From Mycetocola_B reblochoni (GTDB lineage: Bacteria; Actinomycetota; Actinomycetes; Actinomycetales; Microbacteriaceae): DNA of 64,000 bases. Shown here one piece after another: positions 1 through 8,265 of the stretch. Location: the NCBI RefSeq assembly GCF_003667525.1, contig NZ_RCUW01000003.1:248001-312000 (forward strand). Direction: 5' to 3'. The position numbers and the translations under genes are program-made. The notes beneath the pieces were generated by a model, which was given only the letters and a program-made list of their open reading frames with translations, was not told the DNA's origin and searched no databases. Within the stretch, counting starts at the first letter, position 1, and each line of letters starts with the position of its first letter.

Positions 1-52
1 CGCCCTCGACCGCCGTTCCCCCGGATACCTCGGCCGCGCCGCGCCGCGCCGG

Positions 53-988
53 TCACGGCAGGCCCGCGTCGATGACGAAGATCCCGGGGAACACGGCGAA
101 CGCGACCGACAACGGGAGAATCACGAACACCAGCGGGACCATCATCACGACCTCACGGCGTCCCGCCTCCTCGACGAGTCGACGTTTCTCGCTCTGCCTG
201 GCGTCACCCGCTTGTGCCCGGAGCACCTCGGCCACGGGAGCTCCCCTGTCCAGTGTGAGGACCAGCTGATCGACGACCCGCGCATACTCGGCCGAGTCGA
301 CGGCCGACGCGCTCGTCGTCAGCGCCGTACTGAGCGGGATCCCCGCGGCGGTCCGCGCAACAGCCGCACGGAGCGCCTCGCCGACGACGCCGTTGCTCTG
401 CCCCGCCAGCCGGGATACGGCGTTGCGTACGCTCTCCCCCGCGGTGAGGGCGAGGCTCATCAGCTCGAGCACGACCGGCAGCTCCTGCTCGATCATTCTG
501 CGACGGCGACGACTGCGTGCTCGCAGCCGCACCTCGGGCATGATCAGCGCGACCAGCACGACCGTCGCGGGCAGGAGCGACTCCAAGCCCGTGCGGCCGA
601 GTGCCCACAGCACTGCGGCGAGGAGCAGCCCGACCCCGACGCCGGCGAGCGCCACGGCGGCCACGCGACGGCGGTACTGGTCGACGGTCTCCGTGACGCC
701 GGCGATGCGCAGCCGGCGCTCGATCCTCTGCTCCGTCGCTCCGAGGCGGGACACGATCACAACAGCGAGATCGAACAGCGGACGGAGAAGCTCCCGCAAC
801 GCCCCGGACGGTTCTGCCGCACGCCGCCGAACGATTGCTCTCGCACCGGCGGAGACGTCCTGGAGGTGCGGGGCGATTCGCTCGACCAGACGAGGCCGCG
901 ACAGCCGCGGAACGGCGCCGACAATCATCCACGCGCCGAGCCCGAGAACGATGCCCCACCCGATCGCACCCCACTCGATCGACGTCAC
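53..988 (-). CDS. tadC: Tad pilus assembly inner-membrane protein TadC
   Basis: About 311 residues. This is a type II secretion F-domain (T2SSF) protein, one of the two membrane platform proteins that work with the ATPase TadA to assemble Flp/Tad pili. An N-terminal membrane helix is followed by two central hydrophobic helices, a cytoplasmic F domain containing 'EQELPVVLELMSLAL', and a C-terminal helix (VVMMVPLVFVILPLSVAF). I chose the GTG at 988 because it forms a GTGA overlap with the stop of tadB. A longer in-frame ORF reaches 1150, but its first 54 residues are antisense-like noise inside tadB. The remaining pilus genes (flp, tadE-like) would lie beyond the left edge. Confidence 0.88.
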   Translation of the reverse strand: MTSIEWGAIGWGIVLGLGAWMIVGAVPRLSRPRLVERIAPHLQDVSAGARAIVRRRAAEPSGALRELLRPLFDLAVVIVSRLGATEQRIERRLRIAGVTETVDQYRRRVAAVALAGVGVGLLLAAVLWALGRTGLESLLPATVVLVALIMPEVRLRARSRRRRRMIEQELPVVLELMSLALTAGESVRNAVSRLAGQSNGVVGEALRAAVARTAAGIPLSTALTTSASAVDSAEYARVVDQLVLTLDRGAPVAEVLRAQAGDARQSEKRRLVEEAGRREVVMMVPLVFVILPLSVAFAVFPGIFVIDAGLP

Positions 989-1854
989 CCGACCCACCTC
1001 TGCTCGTCCCTCAGGCGCCCGATCGCGAGCATCGCCGCGAACGCGGCCAGCGTCAGGGCCACCCCCGCGACGATGAGCACGGTCCCCGCCGGACTGCGAT
1101 ACGCCGCCGCCGTCTCGGGACGCGTGGACAGGAGCACGAGGATCAGCCACGGTGCTGCCGCACCGAGGACGGCGGCGTTGCGCACCCAGGCCTGCGTGGA
1201 GTGCACCTCGCGCCGAACGGCCTCGTTCTCCCTGACATAAGCGCCGAGCTCGATGAGAACCCTGACGGTGTCCGTCCCGCCGACGGAGCGCGCGATCCGG
1301 AGCGTCTCGAGCAGACGGTCGGCTACCGGGTCGGCGAAGACGCCCTTGCCCCGGTGCAGCGCCGTATCCGTGTCCCCCGAGGCCGTCATCTCGTCACTGA
1401 TCTGGCTGAATCCGTCACGCATACCGCGAGGCCCCGAGTCGGCGACCTCGCCCACCGCACTCGCGATGGTGCGCCCGGCGCGCAGCTCGGCGACGAACTG
1501 ATCGATCACGTCGGGCCACTCCGCCCTCCGCGCCTCGCGGGTGCGCCGCACGCGACCGCGAACCCAGGCGACCTCGATCACCACGCCGAGGCATGCCCCG
1601 GCACCCGCCACGGCCGGGACCCCCGTGACGGCGCCGAGGACGGCGGCACACAGCGTCGCGAGCATGACCCCGAAGATCAGAGCGACCGGAACCGGCACAC
1701 GCCCGAGCCCGGCCTCGGCGAGCGCCGCCCGCACCCGTCGCCGCGAGGCTCGGCTCCGCGCGCGATCGGACACGGAACGCCGAGGCGCGATCAGGTTCCA
1801 CGCCAGGAGCGCGGCACCCGTACCGGTGAGAAAGGCCAGGGCGAGCGCGGTCAC
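985..1854 (-). CDS. tadB: Tad pilus assembly inner-membrane protein TadB
   Basis: About 289 residues. It is the second T2SSF-family platform protein, paralogous to TadC and sitting between tadA and tadC as in most actinobacterial tad operons. Hydrophobic segments are seen at the N terminus (TALALAFLTGTGAALLAWNL), in the middle (VALIFGVMLATLCAAVLGAV and the next segment) and at the C terminus. The F domain contains 'EWPDVIDQFVAELRAGRTI'. The GTG at 1854 overlaps the tadA stop as GTGA, and the stop overlaps tadC the same way, so all three genes look translationally coupled. A much longer open frame upstream lies inside tadA and is a shadow. Confidence 0.87.
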   Translation of the reverse strand: MTALALAFLTGTGAALLAWNLIAPRRSVSDRARSRASRRRVRAALAEAGLGRVPVPVALIFGVMLATLCAAVLGAVTGVPAVAGAGACLGVVIEVAWVRGRVRRTREARRAEWPDVIDQFVAELRAGRTIASAVGEVADSGPRGMRDGFSQISDEMTASGDTDTALHRGKGVFADPVADRLLETLRIARSVGGTDTVRVLIELGAYVRENEAVRREVHSTQAWVRNAAVLGAAAPWLILVLLSTRPETAAAYRSPAGTVLIVAGVALTLAAFAAMLAIGRLRDEQRWVG

Positions 1855-3005
1855 GGTCGCCCCTCCCGTGTTCCGGGCACCTGCTCGGCACGATAGACGG
1901 TTCGCGCGGTCAGCCCGCCATCGCCGAGCTCCGGGTGCGCGACCTCGGCGACACGACGCGCTCCGTCGCGGTCCCGTTCCAAGTGGACGACGGTGTCGAT
2001 TCCCGCGGCGATGCATTCGACGACGAAGCCGCGGTCGACGGTCGTTCCCGCGAGCAGCGGAAGCAGGGTGAGCTTGCGCAGCGCGTCGCCGGCGGAGTTC
2101 GCGTGCACGGTGCAACCGCCGGGGACACCGGTGTTGACGGCGATGAGGAGGTCGAGCGCCTCGGCGCCCCTGACCTCTCCGACCACGAGACGGTCGGGTC
2201 GCATACGGAGCGCCTCGCGGATCAGCCGCCGCAGGTCCACGGCGCCACTGCCCTCGAGGTTCGCCTCGCGGCCCTGAAGCCCGACGCGGTCGGGGACGCG
2301 GATCGACAGCTCGAAGGTCTCCTCCACCGTGAGGATGCGCTCGGTGGCGCACAGACTCGTCAACATCGCCCCGAGCAGCGTGGTCTTCCCCGTGTGCGTG
2401 GAACCGGATACGACGATGCTGCCCCCGGCCGCGACGCGCCCGCGAAGGTAACCGACGACATCGGCCGGGATCATCCCTCTGCCGACCAGCGCGTCGATGT
2501 CACCGGTGCCTCGCAGGAATTTGCGGATGTTGACGGCCCAGTCCCCCGCGGTGATGTCGGGGATGACCACGTGCAGGCGCGATCCGTCGGGTAGCGAGGC
2601 GTCGACGAACGGGGAGCTCAGGTCCAGGCGCCTCCCCGTCGTCTGCAGCATGCGCTCCACCGTCTCTCTCACGGCCTGGGCGGTCAGCTCGAGGGGAACA
2701 CGCCGGGTGACGCCGCCGGCCGACGCGAACACCGCCCGCGGCGAGTTGATCCAGATCTCCTCGACCGCCGGGTCGTCCAGGAGTGGCTGGAGCGCGCCGT
2801 AGCCGAGGAGCGCGGCGAGCGCGCTCCGCTCCAGAGCGCGTTCGTCCGGCACGGCCGTGTCACGCCCCGCACGACCCTGCTCGGCACGGCGGGCGCTCTC
2901 GCGTCTGGCCAGCTCCGCGACCTCGTCCCTGTCCGCATCCGCGCCGATGCGCCGTTGCACGCGCCTGACCACGTCCTCCACTGCCCGCTCCACGCCCGAC
3001 ATCAT
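1851..3005 (-). CDS. tadA: Tad secretion ATPase TadA/CpaF
   Basis: About 384 residues, a cytoplasmic hexameric ATPase of the type II/IV secretion superfamily that powers Tad pilus assembly. Visible motifs are a Walker A (GSTHTGKTTLL), an Asp box after it (ILTVEETFELSI), a Walker B region (DRLVVGEVRGAEALDLL) and a His box (GCTVHANSAGDALRK). The Walker A reads THTGK where CpaF usually has TGSGK; actinobacterial homologues often vary here. Two adjacent ATGs (3005 and 3002) are possible starts and neither has a strong Shine-Dalgarno. An open frame running to 3158 would overlap tRNA-Leu and is rejected. First gene of the visible operon. Confidence 0.9.
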   Translation of the reverse strand: MMSGVERAVEDVVRRVQRRIGADADRDEVAELARRESARRAEQGRAGRDTAVPDERALERSALAALLGYGALQPLLDDPAVEEIWINSPRAVFASAGGVTRRVPLELTAQAVRETVERMLQTTGRRLDLSSPFVDASLPDGSRLHVVIPDITAGDWAVNIRKFLRGTGDIDALVGRGMIPADVVGYLRGRVAAGGSIVVSGSTHTGKTTLLGAMLTSLCATERILTVEETFELSIRVPDRVGLQGREANLEGSGAVDLRRLIREALRMRPDRLVVGEVRGAEALDLLIAVNTGVPGGCTVHANSAGDALRKLTLLPLLAGTTVDRGFVVECIAAGIDTVVHLERDRDGARRVAEVAHPELGDGGLTARTVYRAEQVPGTREGRP

Positions 3006-3061
3006 GCGACAGCGGATCGCCCTCCGGGCGCGATGTCCACAACGGCACCTCGGTGGGCGGA

Positions 3062-3067
3062 TACTCT
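3062..3067 (+). promoter_or_regulatory. -10 element of tRNA-Leu
   Basis: The hexamer TACTCT lies 8 bases before the first base of tRNA-Leu, fitting a TANNNT -10 box with a start point just upstream of the tRNA. No convincing -35 box was seen. Confidence 0.5.
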
Positions 3068-3075
3068 GGGGGGAC

Positions 3076-3157
3076 GCGGGAGTGGTGAAATCGGCAGACA
3101 CGCAGGATTTAGGTTCCTGTGCTTTCGAGCGTGAGGGTTCAAGTCCCTTCTCCCGCA
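3076..3157 (+). tRNA. tRNA-Leu (anticodon TAG)
   Basis: The 82-base cloverleaf has acceptor arms GCGGGAG and CTCCCGC pairing perfectly, anticodon stem CAGGA/TCCTG around the loop TTTAGGT (anticodon TAG), a long class II variable arm, and a T arm with GGTTCAAGTCC. A is the discriminator base. The 3' CCA is not encoded (CGG follows), unlike the tRNA-fMet gene in this window. It reads CUA and probably other CUN leucine codons. It is divergent from tadA. Confidence 0.96.
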
Positions 3158-3431
3158 CGGTCCCCCACGGCGGCGATCACGCCGGCGCGTTCCCGGCGTC
3201 CGGCCCCGGAGCGGCTGCTCCCCTGGCGCCCTGATCATCGTGCGGAGCGGCCTCGCCATCGGCATTCCCCTGATGTCCAGCCGGGGCATCCGCGGGCCAG
3301 CGCCGTCGCGACGGCCCCTCCGATCCACTTCCGCGATGTGACCGCTTCCGCCGCACGGGCGTTCTCTCGTGCCCGACCCGGCTCCGAGTGGCGTCGATTG
3401 CGCCCGCCCACGACATACGCTCGCACATGAG
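3158..3431 (+). other. Intergenic region, no gene seen
   Basis: This is the left part of the 395-base gap between tRNA-Leu and the manganese operon. Open frames crossing it are antisense or unconserved shadows. I see no long hairpin followed by a U-run and no recognisable riboswitch. The right end of the gap holds the mntA promoter. Confidence 0.5.
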
Positions 3432-3461
3432 TTGAAACTACGTTGCCACGAACATTAGGCT
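3432..3461 (+). promoter_or_regulatory. Promoter of the manganese uptake operon
   Basis: TTGAAA (3432-3437) and TAGGCT (3456-3461) are separated by 18 bases and lie in the most AT-rich part of the gap. They predict a leader of about 85 bases before mntA. MntR is expected to act around here, but I could not identify a clear palindromic operator. Confidence 0.5.
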
Positions 3462-3552
3462 GTGAGTCGCCGCCACGAACGACCGTGGCGATCAGAGCAC
3501 ACTGCAGGGACAGGACCGACGGTCCGCCCGGCGCACGGAGAGGAAACCCGAT

Positions 3553-4473
3553 ATGACGCACACCCCCCGACGAGCTCTCCTTCCCCTTCTCGCCGCCCTC
3601 GTGCTCCCCCTCGCCGCCTGCAGCACCCAGGCGCCGGAGGCCGATGACGACCGCCCCCTGGTCCTCACCACCTTCACCGTGCTCGCGGACATCGCGCAGA
3701 ACGTCGCCGGGGACGAGCTGCGGGTCGAGTCGATCACGAAGCCGGGCGCCGAGATCCACGGCTACGAGCCCACCCCCGGCGACATCCGTCGCGCGGCCGG
3801 CGCCGAGCTCATCATCGACAACGGGATGAACCTGGAGTCCTGGTTCGCTCAGTTCGTCGACGGCATCGACGTGCCCCACGTGGTCGTCAGCGAGGGGGTG
3901 GAACCGATCGACATCAGCGAAGACGCGTACGCCGGGCTCCCCAACCCGCACGCCTGGATGAGCCCGCTCAACGTGCAGATCTACGTCGACAACATGGTCA
4001 CCGCGTTCAGCGAGCTCGACCCGACCAACGCCGCCGAGTACGCGGACAACGGCGAGGCCTACAAAGCCCAGCTGCAGCAGGTCCAGGACGACCTCGTCGA
4101 CGAGCTCGCCACCCTGCCCGAGAGCCAGCGCGCCCTCGTCAGTTGTGAGGGCGCGTTCTCCTACCTGGCCCGCGACGCCGGGCTCACCGAGAAGTACATC
4201 TGGGCGGTCAATGCGGAGCAGCAGGCCACACCGCAGCAGATCGCCTCGGCCATCGAATTCGTGCGCGACAATGACGTTCCCGCGGTCTTCTGCGAGTCCA
4301 CCGTGTCCGATGCCCCGATGAAGCAGGTGGTCGAGGCGACCGATGCGAGCTATGGCGGGACCCTCTACGTCGACTCGCTCTCGGCCGCCGACGGCCCCGT
4401 CCCCACGTACCTGGACCTGATCCGGCACGACGCGGACACGATCGCCGAGGCGCTGACGGGCCAGAGCCGATGA
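3553..4473 (+). CDS. mntA: Manganese ABC transporter substrate-binding lipoprotein
   Basis: 306 residues. This is an extracytoplasmic cluster A-1 metal-binding protein (TroA/PsaA family) anchored as a lipoprotein: the signal peptide ends in the lipobox LAAC with Cys23. Alignment by eye to PsaA gives four metal ligands, H69 (AEIHGYEP), H133 (NPHAWM), E199 (SCEGAFSYL) and D274 (YVDSLS). The Glu/Asp pair and absence of a His-rich loop favour Mn(II) (or Fe) over Zn. The start has GAGAGG about ten bases upstream. It overlaps the ATPase gene by ATGA. Adjacent mntR supports the manganese assignment. Confidence 0.9.
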   Translation: MTHTPRRALLPLLAALVLPLAACSTQAPEADDDRPLVLTTFTVLADIAQNVAGDELRVESITKPGAEIHGYEPTPGDIRRAAGAELIIDNGMNLESWFAQFVDGIDVPHVVVSEGVEPIDISEDAYAGLPNPHAWMSPLNVQIYVDNMVTAFSELDPTNAAEYADNGEAYKAQLQQVQDDLVDELATLPESQRALVSCEGAFSYLARDAGLTEKYIWAVNAEQQATPQQIASAIEFVRDNDVPAVFCESTVSDAPMKQVVEATDASYGGTLYVDSLSAADGPVPTYLDLIRHDADTIAEALTGQSR

Positions 4474-5210
4474 CCGCGGCACTGGACGTCACGGACGTCA
4501 CGGTGCACTACGGCGAGGTACTCGCACTAGACGGCGCGACCCTCCGGCTCGACGCCGGGCGCATCTGCGGGCTCATCGGCATGAACGGCTCGGGCAAGTC
4601 GACGCTGTTCAAGACGATCATGGGCCTGGTCAAGCCCGACGCCGGAACGGTTCTGATCAACGGCGCTCCCCCCGCCGCCGCGCGATCGGCCGGCGTCATC
4701 GGCTACGTGCCGCAGAGCGAGGACGTCGACTGGAGCTTCCCCCTCTCGGTCAGGGACGTCGTCATGACCGGCAGATACGGCCGCATGGGCCTCACCCGAC
4801 GCCCCCGCCCCGCGGACCGCGCCGCCGTCGAGGAGGCGCTCGCGCGCGTCGAGCTGACCGAGCTGGCCGACCGCCAGATCGGCCAGCTGTCCGGCGGGCA
4901 GAAGAAGCGCGCCTTCGTGGCCAGGGGCATCGCCCAGGGCGCGAGCATCCTGCTGCTCGACGAGCCCTTCGCCGGGGTCGACAAGCGCTCGGAGGCCACC
5001 ATCACGCGCCTGCTCCGTGAGCTCGCCGCCGAGGGGGCGACCATCCTGGTCTCCACCCACGACCTCCAGGCGCTGCCCTCCCTCGCCGACGAGGCCGTCC
5101 TGCTGATGCGCCGCGTCCTGCTGCACGGCTCGCCGGAGGAGGTTCTCACTCCCGATGCCCTGGCGCTCGCCTTCGGCCTCGATGTGCTCTCGGACGGGGG
5201 CTCACGATGA
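4470..5210 (+). CDS. mntB: Manganese ABC transporter ATP-binding protein
   Basis: 246 residues, a cytoplasmic ABC ATPase that energises import by the neighbouring permease. It has Walker A (GMNGSGKST), Q-loop (GYVPQSEDVDW), signature LSGGQKKR, Walker B (ILLLDEPFAGVD) and H-loop (ILVSTHDLQ), all intact. 'PQSEDVDWSFPLSVRDVV' is typical of the Mn/Zn/Fe importer subfamily. The start ATG overlaps the mntA stop and the stop overlaps the permease start, both as ATGA, so the three are co-translated. Naming of B versus C differs between species; here B is the ATPase. Confidence 0.9.
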   Translation: MTAALDVTDVTVHYGEVLALDGATLRLDAGRICGLIGMNGSGKSTLFKTIMGLVKPDAGTVLINGAPPAAARSAGVIGYVPQSEDVDWSFPLSVRDVVMTGRYGRMGLTRRPRPADRAAVEEALARVELTELADRQIGQLSGGQKKRAFVARGIAQGASILLLDEPFAGVDKRSEATITRLLRELAAEGATILVSTHDLQALPSLADEAVLLMRRVLLHGSPEEVLTPDALALAFGLDVLSDGGSR

Positions 5211-6136
5211 CACTTCTGGACGTCCTTCTCGAGCCGCTTGGTTATGACTTCATGGTCAGAGCTCTCGCGACGGCGCTCATCGCCTCCGTCGTCTGCGCGG
5301 TCCTGTCCTGCTGGCTCGTCCTCATCGGATGGTCTCTCATGGGCGACGCGGTCTCGCACGCCGTGCTACCGGGGGTGGTGCTCGCCTACATCGTCGGGGC
5401 GCCCTTCGCACTCGGTGCCGTCGTGTTCGGCTTCCTCGCCGTGGCCCTGATCGGGGCCGTGCGCGACACCAGCCGGGTGAAGGAGGACGCGGCGATCGGC
5501 ATCGTCTTCACGACGCTGTTCGCCCTCGGCCTTGTCCTGATCTCGATCACCCCGTCGCAGACCGACCTCAACCACATCATCTTCGGCAACCTGCTCGGCG
5601 TTTCCGTCGGAGACCTCGTGCAGGTGGTCGTCCTCGGCGCCGTCGTGCTGATCGTGCTCCTGACGAAACGGAGGGACTTCACGCTGTACGCCTTCGACCC
5701 GACACACGCGCACGCCATCGGGCTCAACCCGCGCGTCCTCGGCGCCGTTCTGCTCGGACTGCTCGCGCTGACCGCCGTGGTCGCCCTGCAGGCGGTCGGA
5801 GTGATCCTCGTCGTGGCGATGCTCATCATCCCGGGGGCGACCGCGTACCTGCTCACCGACCGCTTCTCTCGCATGCTCCTGATCGCCCCAGCCATGTCGG
5901 CCGTGTGCGCCGTGGTCGGCCTCTACCTCAGCTACTACCTCGACACCGCATCCGGGGGGATGATCGTCCTGGCACAGGGGACGGCGTTCGCCCTCGCCTA
6001 CCTGTTCGGCCCGCGCCACGGCCTCCTCGGCAGCCGGATCGCGGCACGGCGCAGACGCGCCGCACTCGATCGGGGACGGGCAAGCGCTACACCGTCCACG
6101 ACCACTCGCGGTCAGGCGGGGGCGAGCGACACGTAG
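5207..6136 (+). CDS. mntC: Manganese ABC transporter permease
   Basis: 309 residues, an ABC-3 family integral membrane permease with about eight or nine hydrophobic segments from 'ALATALIASVVCAVLSCWLVL' to 'GTAFALAYLFGP'. Motifs typical of the family are 'GDAVSHAVLPGVVLAY' near the N terminus and 'ALQAVGVILVVAMLIIPGATAYL' in the second half. The C-terminal tail is cytoplasmic and Arg/Thr-rich. Its last 25 bases overlap the 3' end of mntR on the other strand, so transporter and repressor genes converge with no terminator between them. Confidence 0.9.
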   Translation: MTLLDVLLEPLGYDFMVRALATALIASVVCAVLSCWLVLIGWSLMGDAVSHAVLPGVVLAYIVGAPFALGAVVFGFLAVALIGAVRDTSRVKEDAAIGIVFTTLFALGLVLISITPSQTDLNHIIFGNLLGVSVGDLVQVVVLGAVVLIVLLTKRRDFTLYAFDPTHAHAIGLNPRVLGAVLLGLLALTAVVALQAVGVILVVAMLIIPGATAYLLTDRFSRMLLIAPAMSAVCAVVGLYLSYYLDTASGGMIVLAQGTAFALAYLFGPRHGLLGSRIAARRRRAALDRGRASATPSTTTRGQAGASDT

Positions 6137-6792
6137 AGCGCGTCCGTCGCCGTCCGGCCCAGCGTCACAGCCCCGGGCCGCCCGACGACTCGGACGCCCA
6201 TCGCGTCCGAGAAGGCAGGCCCCTCGGCCACGTCCAGCTCCGCACCGACGACGATGCCGTGCCCTTCGAAGAACTGCAGGAGCGCGGAGTCCGAGTCGGA
6301 GATCCTCTCCACGACGACCCGCGCACCCGGGCCGAGCTCGCTCAGCTGTGACGCCGTGGGGATGCTCACCGTCCCGTCCGCCGTGGGGATGGGGTCACCG
6401 TGGGGGTCGCGCGACGGGAACCCGAGGAACGCGTCGATCCGGTCGATCATGAAGTCCGACACGGCATGCTCCAGATGCTCCGCCTCATCGTGCACCTGGT
6501 CCCAGGAGTAGCCCAGGACGCTGACGAGGAACGCCTCGATCAGCCGGTGCCGCCTGACCATCGCCAGCGCATACCCCCGCCCCGCTTCCGTCAGCTCGAC
6601 CGAGCCATAGCGGGCGTGCGAGAGCAGCCCCTGGGCGGTGAGCCGACGGATGGCGTCCGACACCGACGACAGCTTCAGTCCGGTCCGCTCAGCGACGAGA
6701 CTCGGCGTGACCGGTGCGTTCGACCACTCCGTCAGACCCCACACCGCTTTGAGATAGTTCTGGGCGCTCGGCGACAGCTCGGAGACGGACAT
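6112..6792 (-). CDS. mntR: DtxR-family manganese-dependent repressor MntR
   Basis: 226 residues. It has an N-terminal winged helix, a central dimerisation/metal-binding domain and a C-terminal SH3-like (FeoA) domain. The metal segment reads 'VHDEAEHLEHAVSD'; the DtxR/IdeR equivalent has Cys where this has the first Glu of 'EHLEH', and Glu there is the hallmark of Mn-sensing MntR proteins. It probably represses mntABC when Mn is sufficient. The gene has a leaderless-type promoter (TAGCCT ending at -7 from the ATG). It converges with mntC, overlapping 25 bases, which could allow antisense interference. Confidence 0.88.
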   Translation of the reverse strand: MSVSELSPSAQNYLKAVWGLTEWSNAPVTPSLVAERTGLKLSSVSDAIRRLTAQGLLSHARYGSVELTEAGRGYALAMVRRHRLIEAFLVSVLGYSWDQVHDEAEHLEHAVSDFMIDRIDAFLGFPSRDPHGDPIPTADGTVSIPTASQLSELGPGARVVVERISDSDSALLQFFEGHGIVVGAELDVAEGPAFSDAMGVRVVGRPGAVTLGRTATDALYVSLAPA

Positions 6793-6798
6793 GCCCTC

Positions 6799-6804
6799 AG
6801 GCTA
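6799..6804 (-). promoter_or_regulatory. Leaderless -10 element of mntR
   Basis: On the minus strand TAGCCT ends at -7 from the ATG at 6792. With normal -10 to start-point spacing, transcription would begin at the A of the start codon. No Shine-Dalgarno fits in the six-base gap. Confidence 0.6.
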
Positions 6805-6906
6805 CCGTCGCCGCCGCCGCAGCCGGGACGCAGCGCACGCGCTCATCGCCACCGGGTACGCCGCGAGGACGACGACGCGCGCCCGCGGGGATGAGGACCG
6901 GCGGCG

Positions 6907-6912
6907 TACTAT
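6907..6912 (+). promoter_or_regulatory. Candidate -10 element of the DedA gene
   Basis: TACTAT is the best -10 match in the divergent mntR/dedA intergenic region and would give a leader of about 64 bases before the ATG at 6983. No clear -35 box was found. Confidence 0.35.
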
Positions 6913-6982
6913 CGGCAACGGACGCACCATCGCGCGCCCGCGCGCGGCCCACGCCGCGCCCGCCCTCCTCACACGGAGCACA

Positions 6983-7654
6983 ATGCACCCTCATGCCCTG
7001 ATCCCCTGGCTGGACACCGAGACGATCCTCGCAGCGGCCGGCCCCTACGCCCTCCTGGTCGTCTGTCTCGTCATCTTCAGCGAGACAGGGCTCCTCGTCG
7101 GGTTCCTCCTGCCCGGAGACACGCTTCTGATCGCCACGGGCCTCCTGGCGCACACCCCGGGAATCGGCGTCGACATCGTCTGGGTCTGTGCGGCGATCGC
7201 GCTCGCCGCGTTCCTCGGTGGGGAGGTCGGGTACCTCATCGGGAAGGTCTTGGGCCCACGGGTCTTCGACCGGAGGGAGACCGGTCTGTTCTCGAAAGAG
7301 AACGTGGACAAGGCTCAGGGATTCTTCGACCGCTTCGGCGGCCTCAGCGTCATCCTCGCGCGATTCGTCCCCATCCTGCGGACGTTCGTGCCGGTCGCCG
7401 CGGGCACCGCGCGCATGCGCTACAGCACCTACTCGCTCTTCAACCTCATCGGCGCGAGCCTGTGGGGGGCGGGCGTCACCCTCGCCGGGTACCTGCTCGG
7501 CTACATCCCGCCGCTGGCCCGGTTCGTCTCCAGCTACATCGACCTGATCCTCATCGTGGTCGTGCTGGCGACGATCATCCCCGTCGGCTGGCACTACTAC
7601 TCGGCCAGGAGGAAGGCGAAGACCGCCCCCGCAGCGGCCACGCCCCGGGGCTAG
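6983..7654 (+). CDS. DedA family membrane protein
   Basis: 223 residues. DedA/SNARE-associated proteins are polytopic inner-membrane proteins implicated in lipid carrier (undecaprenyl phosphate or phospholipid) flipping. Here 'SETGLLVGFLLPGDTLL' near the N terminus and 'ARFVPILRTFVPVAAGTARM' in the middle match the conserved Glu/Asp and Arg-Pro motifs of the family, followed by two C-terminal hydrophobic helices and a basic tail. I chose ATG 6983, which has GGAG five bases upstream; the frame is open to 6791, but that part is Arg-rich noise. The stop TAG overlaps the rdgB stop TAG of the other strand inside one CTAG. Confidence 0.87.
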   Translation: MHPHALIPWLDTETILAAAGPYALLVVCLVIFSETGLLVGFLLPGDTLLIATGLLAHTPGIGVDIVWVCAAIALAAFLGGEVGYLIGKVLGPRVFDRRETGLFSKENVDKAQGFFDRFGGLSVILARFVPILRTFVPVAAGTARMRYSTYSLFNLIGASLWGAGVTLAGYLLGYIPPLARFVSSYIDLILIVVVLATIIPVGWHYYSARRKAKTAPAAATPRG

Positions 7655-8265
7655 GCGCCGCGGAGCTCGGCGAGGATCGGAACGAGCGCGCCCAGGGCTC
7701 GGGCACGGTGGCTGAGCGCGGCCTTGCGATCGGGAGTCAGCTCGGCTGCTGACCCTTCGACCCCGTCGGGGAGAAAGACAGAGTCGTAGCCGAAGCCGTT
7801 GTCCCCGCTTTCCGCTCTCGCGACGCGCCCGTCCCACCGACCGACCGCGATCCGCTCACTCGCGACACCACCGTGGCCGTCAGGCACGACCACCGCGATG
7901 GTGCACACGAAATGCGCGGCTCGGTGCTCATCGGCGATGTCGGACAGCTGCTCCAGGAGCAGGTGACGGTTGGCCTCGTCGCTCTTCCGGCTGCCGGCCC
8001 ATCGTGCGGAGAAGATCCCCGGCGAGCCGCCGAGCAGGTCGACGGCGATGCCGGAGTCGTCGGCCAGGGCGATCCGGCCCGTGTGGATGGCTGCGGCCCG
8101 CGCCTTGAGGAGCGCGTTCTCCTCGAAGCTGGTCCCGTCCTCGACCGGCTCGGGCCCGTCGTAGGGCAGCACGGTGAGCCCGGGGACCTCGCGGGCGAGC
8201 ATCTCCTGGAACTCGGTCACCTTATGGGCGTTGTGGGTGGCCAGGACGACGGGGAACCCGCTCAC
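7651..8265 (-). CDS. rdgB: Non-canonical purine NTP pyrophosphatase (RdgB/HAM1)
   Basis: 204 residues. It hydrolyses ITP, dITP and XTP to the monophosphate and pyrophosphate, keeping deaminated purines out of DNA and RNA. Family motifs are 'VVLATHNAHKVTEF' at the N terminus, 'ALADDSGIAVDLLGGSPGIFS' in the middle and 'DNGFGYDSVFLPDG' towards the C terminus. The GTG start at 8265 overlaps the rph stop (GTGA), and rph-rdgB is a common bacterial pairing. Its stop lies in the CTAG shared with the DedA gene. Confidence 0.95.
   Translation of the reverse strand: MSGFPVVLATHNAHKVTEFQEMLAREVPGLTVLPYDGPEPVEDGTSFEENALLKARAAAIHTGRIALADDSGIAVDLLGGSPGIFSARWAGSRKSDEANRHLLLEQLSDIADEHRAAHFVCTIAVVVPDGHGGVASERIAVGRWDGRVARAESGDNGFGYDSVFLPDGVEGSAAELTPDRKAALSHRARALGALVPILAELRGA

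Noticed and set aside
1..52. A start of the next tad gene at the left edge
   Set aside because: Only 52 bases remain beyond the tadC stop; no start codon with SD could be supported on the minus strand.
3158..3552. A manganese riboswitch (yybP-ykoY) upstream of mntA
   Set aside because: I could not find its conserved loops; only a promoter-like element is supported.
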